Source: Desulfobacteraceae bacterium
GTDB taxonomy: Bacteria; Desulfobacterota; Desulfobacteria; Desulfobacterales; Desulfobacteraceae
Reading direction: 5' to 3'
Assembly (NCBI GenBank): GCA_011390435.1
Contig: JAABSK010000009.1
Location: 1 to 28,783 of the forward strand
DNA: 28,783 nt
The translations under genes were made by a program, and so were the position numbers. The notes below the pieces were generated by a model. It worked only from the letters and a program-made list of their open reading frames with translations. It made no database searches and was not told the DNA's origin. Below, in pieces: positions 17,902 through 25,345 of the stretch; positions within the stretch are counted from its first letter, which is position 1, and each line of letters starts with the position of its first letter.

Positions 17902-17930
17902 AACCAGCGGGGCGCCTTGCCCCGCTGGTT
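17902..17930. terminator. strong hairpin between convergent fadA and the MCP-like gene
   Basis: AACCAGCGGGGC (17902-17913) pairs perfectly with GCCCCGCTGGTT (17919-17930) around a 5-nt loop. The 12-bp GC-rich stem lies 8 nt after the fadA stop and 8 nt before the end of the convergent MCP-like gene. No long T-run follows on the plus strand; on the minus strand the stem is followed by a short G/A/T-mixed stretch. It probably ends transcription from both sides. Confidence 0.75.
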
Positions 17931-17937
17931 CCCTCCA

Positions 17938-19362
17938 TCAGATGCAAAGCATGTCCCGGACATTGATATCAATTCCCAGAACACCTGAAAATCCATCAGC
18001 ATTGAACAGCGGCACCGCTACAGTAAAGCAGAAACACTGGGTGGCTGATGACCGGTAAACCGTTGAAATAAACATTTTTCGCGTCTGAAATGGCTGTTGA
18101 AACCATTCCGTATCTGACCAGTCCCGGCCAAAACACCCGTCAAGATCCCCAGCATTTTCCACACCAGACGCATATTGGTTTTCAACCACCTGTTTTCCTG
18201 ACCTGTTGGTAATATATGACAGCTCGATAAATGAATTTTCTGCCATGAACGCTGCCAGGGCTTTTTCCTGCAGTGCCCTGTCAAAGGACAGAATCCGCAG
18301 ATCTTCAGCCATTTTCTTTGCCGCTTCTCCAGCCCGATCATGACCGGAAAGATGAAAAATCCCTGTATCCACCATCATCTCATCGCACCGGGTATGAATC
18401 TGGCTGGCAGCATTGAAAATCTTCTGCACACCACTGGACTGCAGCTTCACAAATTCCTCCATCGCCTGAATATCACTGGATACACGGCTCACATCCCGGC
18501 TCTGCAGGACCATGGTCTCCTGGATTGCCGCCATACTTGTGGACAGATGCCTGATATGGCCATGAACATCTGCAAGCGATGCATTGGCATTCGTAATCAT
18601 CTTCTCCCCGGCGCCAACGTCGTTTTCCACCATTTTGACGTGTTCAACCGTCTCGTTGATCTTGGCCATCAGGACATCCAGCTGCTCTTTGATCCTTTTT
18701 GTTGCCGCTCCAGACTGCTTTGAAAGGTCACCAATCTCTCTGGCAATCACGGTGAATCCATTTTTGTCAGAATCGGTTTTGGCCGCCTCAATCCGCGCGT
18801 TCAAAGAAAGAATTGCGGTTTCATCCGAAATTGTATTCATGGTATGAATGATCGATGTGATGGTTTTTGAGCGTTCTTCCAGTACAGATGCGATCTCAAC
18901 CAGATCTGTGACATGGCGCTGAATACTGGAAAACTGTTCCATGGAATCTGTGCCCAGTTTCAAGGCAGCACCCACCTCCGTTTCAATCGAAACCGCATCT
19001 TCAGAAACGCTCCCGGCTTTCAATGCAATCTGATCAATTTGCCAGGCCATCTGTCCGGCTGCTTTTGAAATGTCTCCGGCTTTTTTTTCCTGATCCTGGA
19101 TTCTGTCTTTGAATCCTTTGGAAAACCGCGACAGCTCCGGTGCCAGCCCGGACAGACCCACAACGTTTTTCAAAATCCCTGAAACAACGGTATTCAGCCG
19201 CGTAAAAAACCGGTTGAACACAGCCACTGCCTCGGCATTCCTGTCTTCCGGGGTGACCGGAAAGGTTTTTGACAGATTCCACTGGGTATCCATCATCGCT
19301 TTTATGGAATAAAGACTGCTTTTTTCAGAAATTTTTTTACCTTTGATAAAACTTAACAACAT
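17938..19362 (-). CDS. soluble methyl-accepting chemotaxis-like protein with C-terminal Cache/PDC-like sensor
   Basis: This 474-residue protein has no membrane helix and no HAMP domain. Residues 85-340 are long coiled-coil helices. They surround an MCP hairpin-tip sequence at about 175-220 (TISDETAILSLNARIEAAK, then NGFTVIAREIGDLSKQ). This matches the usual tip only loosely, so signalling through CheA/CheW is likely but not assured. Residues 355-474 look like a Cache/PDC-type sensor: ITNRSGKQV, then DWSDTEWFQQPF, FISTVYRSSATQCFCFTVAVP and GVLGIDINVRD. Putting the sensor after the signalling helices is unusual. The start at 19362 is preferred because AAAGGAAA precedes it and a sigma-54 promoter predicts transcription from about 19411. 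An upstream in-frame ATG at 19413 would sit on that start and has no ribosome site. Confidence 0.85.
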   Translation of the reverse strand: MLLSFIKGKKISEKSSLYSIKAMMDTQWNLSKTFPVTPEDRNAEAVAVFNRFFTRLNTVVSGILKNVVGLSGLAPELSRFSKGFKDRIQDQEKKAGDISKAAGQMAWQIDQIALKAGSVSEDAVSIETEVGAALKLGTDSMEQFSSIQRHVTDLVEIASVLEERSKTITSIIHTMNTISDETAILSLNARIEAAKTDSDKNGFTVIAREIGDLSKQSGAATKRIKEQLDVLMAKINETVEHVKMVENDVGAGEKMITNANASLADVHGHIRHLSTSMAAIQETMVLQSRDVSRVSSDIQAMEEFVKLQSSGVQKIFNAASQIHTRCDEMMVDTGIFHLSGHDRAGEAAKKMAEDLRILSFDRALQEKALAAFMAENSFIELSYITNRSGKQVVENQYASGVENAGDLDGCFGRDWSDTEWFQQPFQTRKMFISTVYRSSATQCFCFTVAVPLFNADGFSGVLGIDINVRDMLCI

Positions 19363-19421
19363 ATTTCTTTCCTTTGATATCGGTTCAGCCAACTTTGCAC
19401 TCTGTCTGATCATTGAAGGTC

Positions 19422-19437
19422 AGCAAGTTTGGTGCCA
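19422..19437 (-). promoter_or_regulatory. sigma-54 (-24/-12) promoter of the MCP-like gene
   Basis: On the minus strand TGGCACCAAACTTGCT matches the RpoN consensus TGGCACRNNNNTTGCW at every fixed position except the purine at position 7. The predicted transcription start is near 19411, leaving a leader of about 50 nt to the ATG at 19362. RpoN promoters need an enhancer-binding activator; none is encoded in the window. Confidence 0.75.
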
Positions 19438-19522
19438 TTTTTACAACACCTTGTTTTGAAAGCAGAACCATTTTTGTCTGTTTATAATTTCCTACAGAAT
19501 TGTTTTGTTTGGTGCTGGAATA

Positions 19523-19536
19523 TTACACATTTGTAA
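19523..19536. promoter_or_regulatory. dyad TTACA-N4-TGTAA between divergent sigma-54 promoters, possible activator site
   Basis: TTACA (19523-19527) and TGTAA (19532-19536) form a perfect dyad with a 4-nt spacer, roughly midway between the two -24/-12 promoters. A weaker relative, ACAA-CACC-TTGT, lies at 19443-19454. Three direct copies of TGTTTTG occur at 19452, 19501 and 19559. This is where a shared enhancer-binding protein would be expected, but the dyads are short in A/T-rich DNA. Confidence 0.3.
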
Positions 19537-19580
19537 AAGATCATCATATCAAATGCACTGTTTTGATCCATATCCGGTGC

Positions 19581-19596
19581 TGGCGCAGATATTGCA
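19581..19596 (+). promoter_or_regulatory. sigma-54 (-24/-12) promoter of the EAL-msrAB unit
   Basis: TGGCGCAGATATTGCA matches TGGCACRNNNNTTGCW at all fixed positions but one (G for A at position 5). The GG and GC pairs are correctly 10 nt apart. The predicted start is near 19607, about 46 nt before the EAL ATG at 19653. This rules against the longer open frame that begins at 19500, because that would place the promoter inside the coding region. Confidence 0.72.
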
Positions 19597-19652
19597 AATC
19601 CAGACAGGAGACAGACCATAACCGACAACCACTAATAAGCGATCAGGACCCC

Positions 19653-20903
19653 ATGAACTCAGACATTATTTTAGACCTGCCGTTCATCCAGCAGTGGGCA
19701 AAACAAAACAGCCCTTTTTTAACCGGAAAAATAAACGGACTCTCCCTGCAGACCGCACTCCAGCCGATATACAGCCTCGCCCACAAGCGCATTGTCGGAT
19801 ACGAGGCACTGCTTCGGGCAAAAGATACCGACAACCAATGGATCAGCCCGGCCATGCTGTTTGATCAGGCCAAACAAACCGCAGATCAGATTCATCTGGA
19901 CCGGCTGTGCCGGTATCTTCATATCAATAACTTTCTGTGTCTTCAGGACCCCTTGAACTGGCTGTTTTTAAATGTTTCTCCGGAAACCATTCTCAGCGGC
20001 ATGGATTACGGCCCGTATTTCAAGGACCTGCTTGAAGCGTTCAACTTTCCAGCCCACCGGATTGTGATTGAAGTGGTAGAGCAGCCCATTGAAGACAATA
20101 CCCTGCTCATCGAAACCATCAACTACTACAAATCCCTGGGATGTCTTGTGGCCATTGATGATTTTGGCGCGGGCCACTCCAATTTCGACCGGATCTGGAC
20201 CATTAAGCCGGATATTGTCAAGCTGGACCGCTCGTTTCTGGTCAGGGCGTCCAAACAGGATCGTATCCGGGAGATGCTGTCCGGGATCGTATCACTGCTT
20301 CATCAGGCCGGAGCGCTGGTTCTGCTGGAAGGAATCGAAACCCTGGATCAGGCCATGATGGCCATTGAAAGTGATGCAGATTTTGTTCAGGGATTTTATT
20401 TTGGCCGGCCGTTTACCCGTTTGACTGAACCGCTCGAACCCTTTGATTGTTTCCCGTCTCTTTTTGATCAGCACAAGGCGGTTTCCGCATTGGAAAAAAT
20501 AAAATTTCAGGAGATGATCACCACTTATGACCGGCTGTTTGAAAGGGCTGTCAATTGCCTCAAACAGGGGCTTTCCCTTGACCTGGCCACCCGGGAACTC
20601 CTGGCAGAGCCGTCTGTGGCACGGTGTTATCAGATGGATATCAACGGTGTCCAGATCGGCCGCACCCTTGTTTCTGCATCTTACCCCTGCATCAGTCATG
20701 AACGGTTCAAGCCCCTTGAAGATGCCAAAAGTGCTGACTGGTTCCGGCGCCACTATCTGAAGCGGGCCATTCTACACCCAGGTCAGCTTCAGGTGACAAG
20801 GCCGTATCTGTCCATCACCGGTGCCCATATGTGCATTACCCTGTCAATCAAATTTTCCGCAGGTCTGGACCAGAGTGTGTTATGCTGTGACCTGTGGGTT
20901 TAA
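19653..20903 (+). CDS. EAL-domain c-di-GMP phosphodiesterase with C-terminal Cache/PDC-like sensor
   Basis: This 416-residue cytoplasmic protein should hydrolyse c-di-GMP to pGpG. The EAL domain (about 30-260) keeps the catalytic and metal residues: Glu51 in YEALLR, Asn107 in LNVSP, Glu140 in VIEVVEQ, Asp169/Asp170 in IDDFGAGHS, Lys190 in VKLDRSF, Glu226 in LLEGIET and Gln246 in [10 protein letters not shown] linker helix follows, then a sensor-like domain (about 290-416) resembling the Cache/PDC fold, with the pattern [29 protein letters not shown] and a final CCDLWV. The overall plan recalls B. subtilis YkuI (EAL plus C-terminal PAS-like domain). The start at 19653 follows CAGGA and a sigma-54 promoter. 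The MsrAB gene begins 20 nt after the stop, which suggests one transcript. The similar C-terminal domain in the divergent MCP-like protein suggests both respond to the same signal. Confidence 0.9.
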   Translation: MNSDIILDLPFIQQWAKQNSPFLTGKINGLSLQTALQPIYSLAHKRIVGYEALLRAKDTDNQWISPAMLFDQAKQTADQIHLDRLCRYLHINNFLCLQDPLNWLFLNVSPETILSGMDYGPYFKDLLEAFNFPAHRIVIEVVEQPIEDNTLLIETINYYKSLGCLVAIDDFGAGHSNFDRIWTIKPDIVKLDRSFLVRASKQDRIREMLSGIVSLLHQAGALVLLEGIETLDQAMMAIESDADFVQGFYFGRPFTRLTEPLEPFDCFPSLFDQHKAVSALEKIKFQEMITTYDRLFERAVNCLKQGLSLDLATRELLAEPSVARCYQMDINGVQIGRTLVSASYPCISHERFKPLEDAKSADWFRRHYLKRAILHPGQLQVTRPYLSITGAHMCITLSIKFSAGLDQSVLCCDLWV

Positions 20904-20923
20904 CAAAAAAAAGGAGGGCTGAG

Positions 20924-22024
20924 ATGAAAACAGGTAAAATCATGCTTATCTTGTTTGTGACAGCAGCTCTGATAATCACCGGGTATCTGTCCATTGGCAG
21001 CAACACAGACAACGTGGAGGACACCATGAAAAAACCGATCAACACCTTGGAAACAGCAACGTTTGCAGGCGGATGCTTCTGGTGTCTGGAATCGGATCTT
21101 GAAAAAGTAAACGGGGTTGTTCAGGCCGTTTCCGGATACACTGGCGGGCACATCAAAAATCCGACCTATGAACAGGTATCCGGCGGAAACACCGGCCATA
21201 CCGAGGCGGTTCAGGTTTCTTATGATCCGGCAGTGGTGAGCTATGAAACCCTTCTTGAGGTGTTCTGGCGGCACATCGACCCCACAGATCCCGGCGGGCA
21301 GTTTGTGGACAGGGGATTGCAGTACCGTTCAGAAATCTTTTTTCACAATGACGCGCAGAAACAGGCAGCAGAAGCATCAAAAACCACGCTGGAAAAATCC
21401 GGGGTTTTTGACAAGCCCATTGTCACCCCGATCACCCGGTTTGAAAAATTTTATCCGGCAGAATCATATCACCAGGATTATTACAAAAAAAACAAGTTGC
21501 GGTATGCTTATTACCGCAACGGTTCCGGACGGGATTCTTTTCTGGAAAATGTGTGGAAAGAGATCCCTGCTCCCGCCCGTGGTGAATGGTCCCGGCCGGA
21601 CCAGCAGAAAATCCGACAGATGCTGACGCCGGAGCAATACCGGATTACACAGGAAAACGGGACAGAACCACCGTTTGACAATGCCTTCTGGGACAATAAA
21701 AAACAGGGCATTTATGTGGATGTGGTGTCAGGCGAGCCCCTTTTCAGTTCAAACGACAAATTTGATTCCAAAACCGGGTGGCCCAGCTTTACCCGCCCCC
21801 TGGAACCGGAAAATATCCAGGAAAAAGTCGACAAAACCCTGTTCATGACCCGGACAGAAGTCAGAAGCACCCATGCAGATTCCCATCTGGGCCATCTGTT
21901 CAATGACGGACCGCCTCCGACAAACCGCCGGTACTGCATCAACTCGGGGGCGCTGCGCTTTATACCCCGGGAACAGATGGCAGCTGAGGGGTATGAACCG
22001 TATTTAACCGTGTTTGAGCCCTGA
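20924..22024 (+). CDS. msrAB: bifunctional peptide methionine sulfoxide reductase MsrA-MsrB, membrane-anchored or exported
   Basis: This 366-residue fusion repairs oxidised methionine. The N-terminal MsrA domain reduces the S-sulfoxide, with Cys51 in GGCFWCLE. The C-terminal MsrB domain reduces the R-sulfoxide, with Cys338 in [11 protein letters not shown]. MsrB keeps GWPSF and HLGHLF but has no CxxC zinc pairs, so it is the zinc-free type. Residues 1-25 form a signal peptide or anchor (MKTGK followed by a hydrophobic stretch), which points to a periplasmic location for this form. The ATG at 20924 has AAGGAGGG before it. A second in-frame ATG at 21026 (residue 35) is also preceded by GTGGAGG at ideal spacing and would give a cytosolic enzyme without the anchor. 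The gene follows the EAL gene by 20 nt and converges on aspS. Confidence 0.93.
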   Translation: MKTGKIMLILFVTAALIITGYLSIGSNTDNVEDTMKKPINTLETATFAGGCFWCLESDLEKVNGVVQAVSGYTGGHIKNPTYEQVSGGNTGHTEAVQVSYDPAVVSYETLLEVFWRHIDPTDPGGQFVDRGLQYRSEIFFHNDAQKQAAEASKTTLEKSGVFDKPIVTPITRFEKFYPAESYHQDYYKKNKLRYAYYRNGSGRDSFLENVWKEIPAPARGEWSRPDQQKIRQMLTPEQYRITQENGTEPPFDNAFWDNKKQGIYVDVVSGEPLFSSNDKFDSKTGWPSFTRPLEPENIQEKVDKTLFMTRTEVRSTHADSHLGHLFNDGPPPTNRRYCINSGALRFIPREQMAAEGYEPYLTVFEP

Positions 22025-22043
22025 CCCCGCATCTTTCAGACGG

Positions 22044-23834
22044 TTATGCCTGTGGTTTGACCACCTTGATGGCCAGCTCCTGAAGCTGTGCAGACGATGG
22101 CGCTGACGGAGCTTCCGTCAGCAGGCAGGTGGCTTTCTGCGTCTTGGGAAAAGCAATCACATTTCTGATGGACTCTTCCTTGCACAGGAGCATCATGAGC
22201 CGGTCCAGCCCAAAGGCAATTCCCCCATGGGGCGGCGCTCCTGATGCCAGGGCATTGAGCAGAAAACCGAACTTCTCTTCTGCCTGGGCCTGGTCAATTC
22301 CCAGACAGGCCAGAACACGCTCCTGAAGTGCGGTGGAATGGATACGAATACTGCCTCCGCCGATTTCAATTCCATTGAGCACCAGGTCATAGGCCCGGGA
22401 TTTAACCGCCAGAGGATCTGTGGACAATTTTTCAATATCCGCCTCCAGCGGGGCTGTAAATGGATGGTGAAGGGCCTGATACCGTTTTTCGGTTTCATCA
22501 TATTCCACCAGGGGAAACTCGGTAACCCAGGTAAATTGATAGTCATTCTCGTCAATGAGGTTCAACCGCCTGGCCAGTTCGTTTCTCAGCTGGCCCAGTG
22601 CTTCATTGGTGATCCGGGTCTGGTCTGCCACAAAAAAGACAATGTCTCCTGGTTCAAGATTCAGACGATCTTTCAGCGCATTTTGTTCCGGATCCGTGAA
22701 AAACTTGGCAATCGGAGACTGCCAGGAGCCGTCTTCTTTGATTTTAACCCAGGCCAGGCCTTTTGCCTTGTAAACAGCGGCAAAATCGGTCAACTCATCA
22801 ATCTGTTTCCTGGAAAAATCAGCACAGCCCTTTGCGTTCAGCGCCTTGACCATTCCGCCATTTTGAACAACACTGGCAAACACTTTAAAGCCGGTATCGC
22901 CAACCAGATCTGAGACATTGCACAATTCCAGGCCGAATCGCAGATCCGGCCGATCCAGGCCAAAGCGGTCCATGGCTTCATCATAGGTGATTCTGGGAAA
23001 CGGGGTGACCAGGTCAACGCCCAGAACAGTCTTGAACATGGCCACCACCATGCCTTCAGCAATCTCCATGATCTGCTGCTCATTAACAAAAGACAGCTCC
23101 ATATCGATCTGGGTAAATTCCGGCTGACGGTCTGCCCGCAGGTCTTCATCCCTGAAACATTTGACAATCTGGTAATACCGGTCAAACCCGGAGATCATGA
23201 GCAGTTGCTTGAACAGCTGCGGAGACTGCGGAAGTGCGTAAAAATCACCGGGATTCACCCGGGACGGCACCAGGTAGTCCCTTGCTCCCTCTGGCGTGCT
23301 TTTGGTTAAAAACGGGGTTTCAATGTCGATAAACCCGTTGTCGTTCAAATAATTTCGCACCGCCATGGTGGCTTTGTGCCGCGCCAGAATATTGTTTTTC
23401 AACTGCGGCCTTCGCAAATCCAGGTAGCGGTACTGCAGGCGGATGGATTCAGAAGCCGCCACCCGGTCTTCAATGGGAAAGGCCGGCGTTCTGGCACTGG
23501 AAAAAATACACACTTCATCCACCATCACTTCAATGGTGCCGGTCTCCATTTTGGGATTGACCATGTCATCCGGGCGGGCAATCACTTTTCCCCTGACACC
23601 GATAACGTATTCGCTCCGGATCTCCTGGGCGGCTTCATGGGTCTTTTGAGAATTTTCCGGATTGAAAACAACCTGAGTAATGCCTTCCCGGTCACGCAGG
23701 TCAATAAAAATAACCCCGCCATGATCCCTGCGATGCTGAACCCAGCCCATCAGGGTCACTTCCGAATCAATATCCGTACTCCGCAATTGGCAGCAGTGAT
23801 GCGTTCTGTTCATCTCTTTTTGTATGTCTGTCAC
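22044..23834 (-). CDS. aspS: aspartyl-tRNA synthetase
   Basis: This 596-residue class II synthetase charges tRNA-Asp. The N-terminal OB-fold anticodon-binding domain (VTLMGWVQHRRDHGG) is followed by motif 2, FRDEDLRADRQPEFTQID, the bacterial GAD insertion (about 290-420), and motif 3, GIAFGLDRLMMLL. The length is normal for the bacterial type. The GTG start at 23834 is supported by AGGGGAAAG upstream. The next in-frame ATG (codon 8) has no usable ribosome site. The gene begins 18 nt after hisS on the same strand, so both are on one transcript, a common bacterial arrangement. Whether it is discriminating or also charges tRNA-Asn cannot be told without knowing if GatCAB and AsnRS are present. 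Confidence 0.97.
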   Translation of the reverse strand: MTDIQKEMNRTHHCCQLRSTDIDSEVTLMGWVQHRRDHGGVIFIDLRDREGITQVVFNPENSQKTHEAAQEIRSEYVIGVRGKVIARPDDMVNPKMETGTIEVMVDEVCIFSSARTPAFPIEDRVAASESIRLQYRYLDLRRPQLKNNILARHKATMAVRNYLNDNGFIDIETPFLTKSTPEGARDYLVPSRVNPGDFYALPQSPQLFKQLLMISGFDRYYQIVKCFRDEDLRADRQPEFTQIDMELSFVNEQQIMEIAEGMVVAMFKTVLGVDLVTPFPRITYDEAMDRFGLDRPDLRFGLELCNVSDLVGDTGFKVFASVVQNGGMVKALNAKGCADFSRKQIDELTDFAAVYKAKGLAWVKIKEDGSWQSPIAKFFTDPEQNALKDRLNLEPGDIVFFVADQTRITNEALGQLRNELARRLNLIDENDYQFTWVTEFPLVEYDETEKRYQALHHPFTAPLEADIEKLSTDPLAVKSRAYDLVLNGIEIGGGSIRIHSTALQERVLACLGIDQAQAEEKFGFLLNALASGAPPHGGIAFGLDRLMMLLCKEESIRNVIAFPKTQKATCLLTEAPSAPSSAQLQELAIKVVKPQA

Positions 23835-23852
23835 GTGAGTCTTTCCCCTAAA

Positions 23853-25109
23853 TTATTTTTTGAATATCTTTATCAGTTCCGTCACCAAGGCTGCTGTTGG
23901 CAGCATCACCTGCTCCCGGGTTTCCATGTTGCGCAAAACAAGGGTATCAATTGCCAGTTCATCTTCCCCCACAATCAATACATACCGGGCATTGAATTTG
24001 TCTGCACGCTTCATAAGGGCTTTCATGCTTTTGCCCTGGAAATCCATTTCTGTCCGAACCCCGGCCTGGTTCAGCTGGCACATCCAGTGATACCCCTTTT
24101 GAATCGCCTCCTGGCCCAGACTGACAATGAACAGGTCCAGACCCGCTGCAGCCGGATGCGTACCGGATTGTTCCATGACTTCCACCAGCCGGTCAAATCC
24201 AATGGCAAACCCAATGCCGGGCGTTGGCGGGCCGCCCAGCTCCTGGACCAGTCCGTCATAGCGGCCGCCGCCAGCCACCGCACTCTGGGCACCAAGGGCT
24301 GTGGTCTGAATTTCCCACGCAGTCCGGGTATAGTAATCAAGCCCGCGAACCAGGGTTTTGTCCACACAGAATGCAACGCCCTGTACATCAAGACTGGCTT
24401 TAACCGTTTCAAAATGATCCGTGCATTCCAGACACAGATGATCCAGTGTTGACGGGGCATCTTTCAGTGCTTCCCTGCAGGAAGGCGTTTTGCAGTCCAG
24501 GATCCGCAATGGATTTTTATCCATTCGGCGGATACAGTTTTCACACAGATCTGCTTTTCTGCTTGTCAGAAAGCCCAGCAGGGCCTGTTGAAAATCAGGG
24601 CGGCATTCCGGGCATCCCAGTGAATTGATGTGCGCTGAAAGATCTTTGAGCCCCAGGCGCTTGAACAGTTCATTCAGCAAAAAAATCATCTGGCTGTCGA
24701 TATAGGCGGATGCAATGCCGAACACTTCGGCATCAATCTGATAAAATTGCCGGTACCGGCCTTTTTGGGGACGTTCCCTGCGAAACATGGGGCCGATGGT
24801 GAAAAACTTCCGGACCGGATCTGTGGCATACATTTTGTGCTGAATGTATGAACGCACAATGGATGCGGTGGCTTCCGGCCGAAGGGTCAGCTTGTCTCCC
24901 TTTCGATCGTCAAAGGTGTACATCTCCTTTTCAACGATATCTGTGGCTTCACCAATGCTCCGTGCAAACAGCTGTGTTTTTTCAATGACCGGAATCCGGA
25001 TCTCCTGGAATCCAAAATCGGCAAACAGCTCAATCGCCTGTTTTTCAACCCGCTGCCACAGAGCGATGTTCTCCGGCAGTATATCTCTAAATCCGCGTAT
25101 GGTCTGCAT
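23853..25109 (-). CDS. hisS: histidyl-tRNA synthetase
   Basis: This 418-residue class II synthetase charges tRNA-His. The N-terminus MQTIRGFRDILP is the usual HisRS beginning. Motif 2 is RKFFTIGPMFRRERPQKGRYRQF, given here only by its ends TIGPMFRRERP and RYRQF. The histidine-specific motif is LVRGLDYYTRTAWEI, and motif 3 is the region GGGRYDGLVQELGG to GIGFAIGFDRL. A short C-terminal anticodon-binding domain follows. I place the start at 25109 because it fits the family N-terminus and has AAAGAA upstream. In-frame ATG 25136 and TTG 25139 would add 9-10 residues but lack a ribosome site. It is the first gene of the hisS-aspS unit. Confidence 0.96.
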   Translation of the reverse strand: MQTIRGFRDILPENIALWQRVEKQAIELFADFGFQEIRIPVIEKTQLFARSIGEATDIVEKEMYTFDDRKGDKLTLRPEATASIVRSYIQHKMYATDPVRKFFTIGPMFRRERPQKGRYRQFYQIDAEVFGIASAYIDSQMIFLLNELFKRLGLKDLSAHINSLGCPECRPDFQQALLGFLTSRKADLCENCIRRMDKNPLRILDCKTPSCREALKDAPSTLDHLCLECTDHFETVKASLDVQGVAFCVDKTLVRGLDYYTRTAWEIQTTALGAQSAVAGGGRYDGLVQELGGPPTPGIGFAIGFDRLVEVMEQSGTHPAAAGLDLFIVSLGQEAIQKGYHWMCQLNQAGVRTEMDFQGKSMKALMKRADKFNARYVLIVGEDELAIDTLVLRNMETREQVMLPTAALVTELIKIFKK

Positions 25110-25159
25110 TCTCAATTCTTTATGTTTGAAATTCATCAAAATTTAAATCAACCGTTATT

Positions 25160-25187
25160 TATATATTAAAATCAAAGCCTTGGTCAA
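25160..25187 (-). promoter_or_regulatory. candidate sigma-70 promoter of hisS-aspS
   Basis: On the minus strand TTGACC (25187-25182) is followed by TATATA after 16 nt (25165-25160) or TATAAA after 18 nt (25163-25158). Both fit well. It lies about 50 nt before the hisS start in A/T-rich DNA, and no T-box or leader-peptide structure was recognised. Confidence 0.5.
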
Positions 25188-25259
25188 CCGGTAAATCACT
25201 CATCTGGCAAATAGTCTGGCAGCCATGCATTGAAAACCCTGAAAAAATCAAAAATCTTT

Positions 25260-25288
25260 CTGTCATCTCAAACAGATTATGATATAGT
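25260..25288 (+). promoter_or_regulatory. candidate sigma-70 promoter of the debranching-enzyme gene
   Basis: CTGTCA (25260-25265), a 17-nt spacer and TATAGT (25283-25288) make a reasonable -35/-10 pair. The implied start near 25295 leaves about 50 nt to the ATG at 25346. No operator-like repeat was seen nearby. Confidence 0.45.
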
Positions 25289-25345
25289 GTATCCTTAACT
25301 TCATTTAAGTTCTGCTCACCATCAAAAGGGAACACAACAGCCGTT

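Noticed and set aside
19500..19652. 51-codon N-terminal extension of the EAL protein
   Set aside because: It would contain the sigma-54 promoter, encodes an unconserved Cys/His-rich stretch, and lacks a ribosome site. The ATG at 19653 is preferred.
23376..24452. 358-residue plus-strand open frame spanning the aspS-hisS junction
   Set aside because: It is antisense to two conserved synthetase genes and carries no recognisable motif.
25110..25345. T-box or other leader regulation in the hisS/debranching-enzyme intergenic region
   Set aside because: No T-box sequence, specifier stem or leader peptide was seen; only two ordinary divergent promoter candidates.
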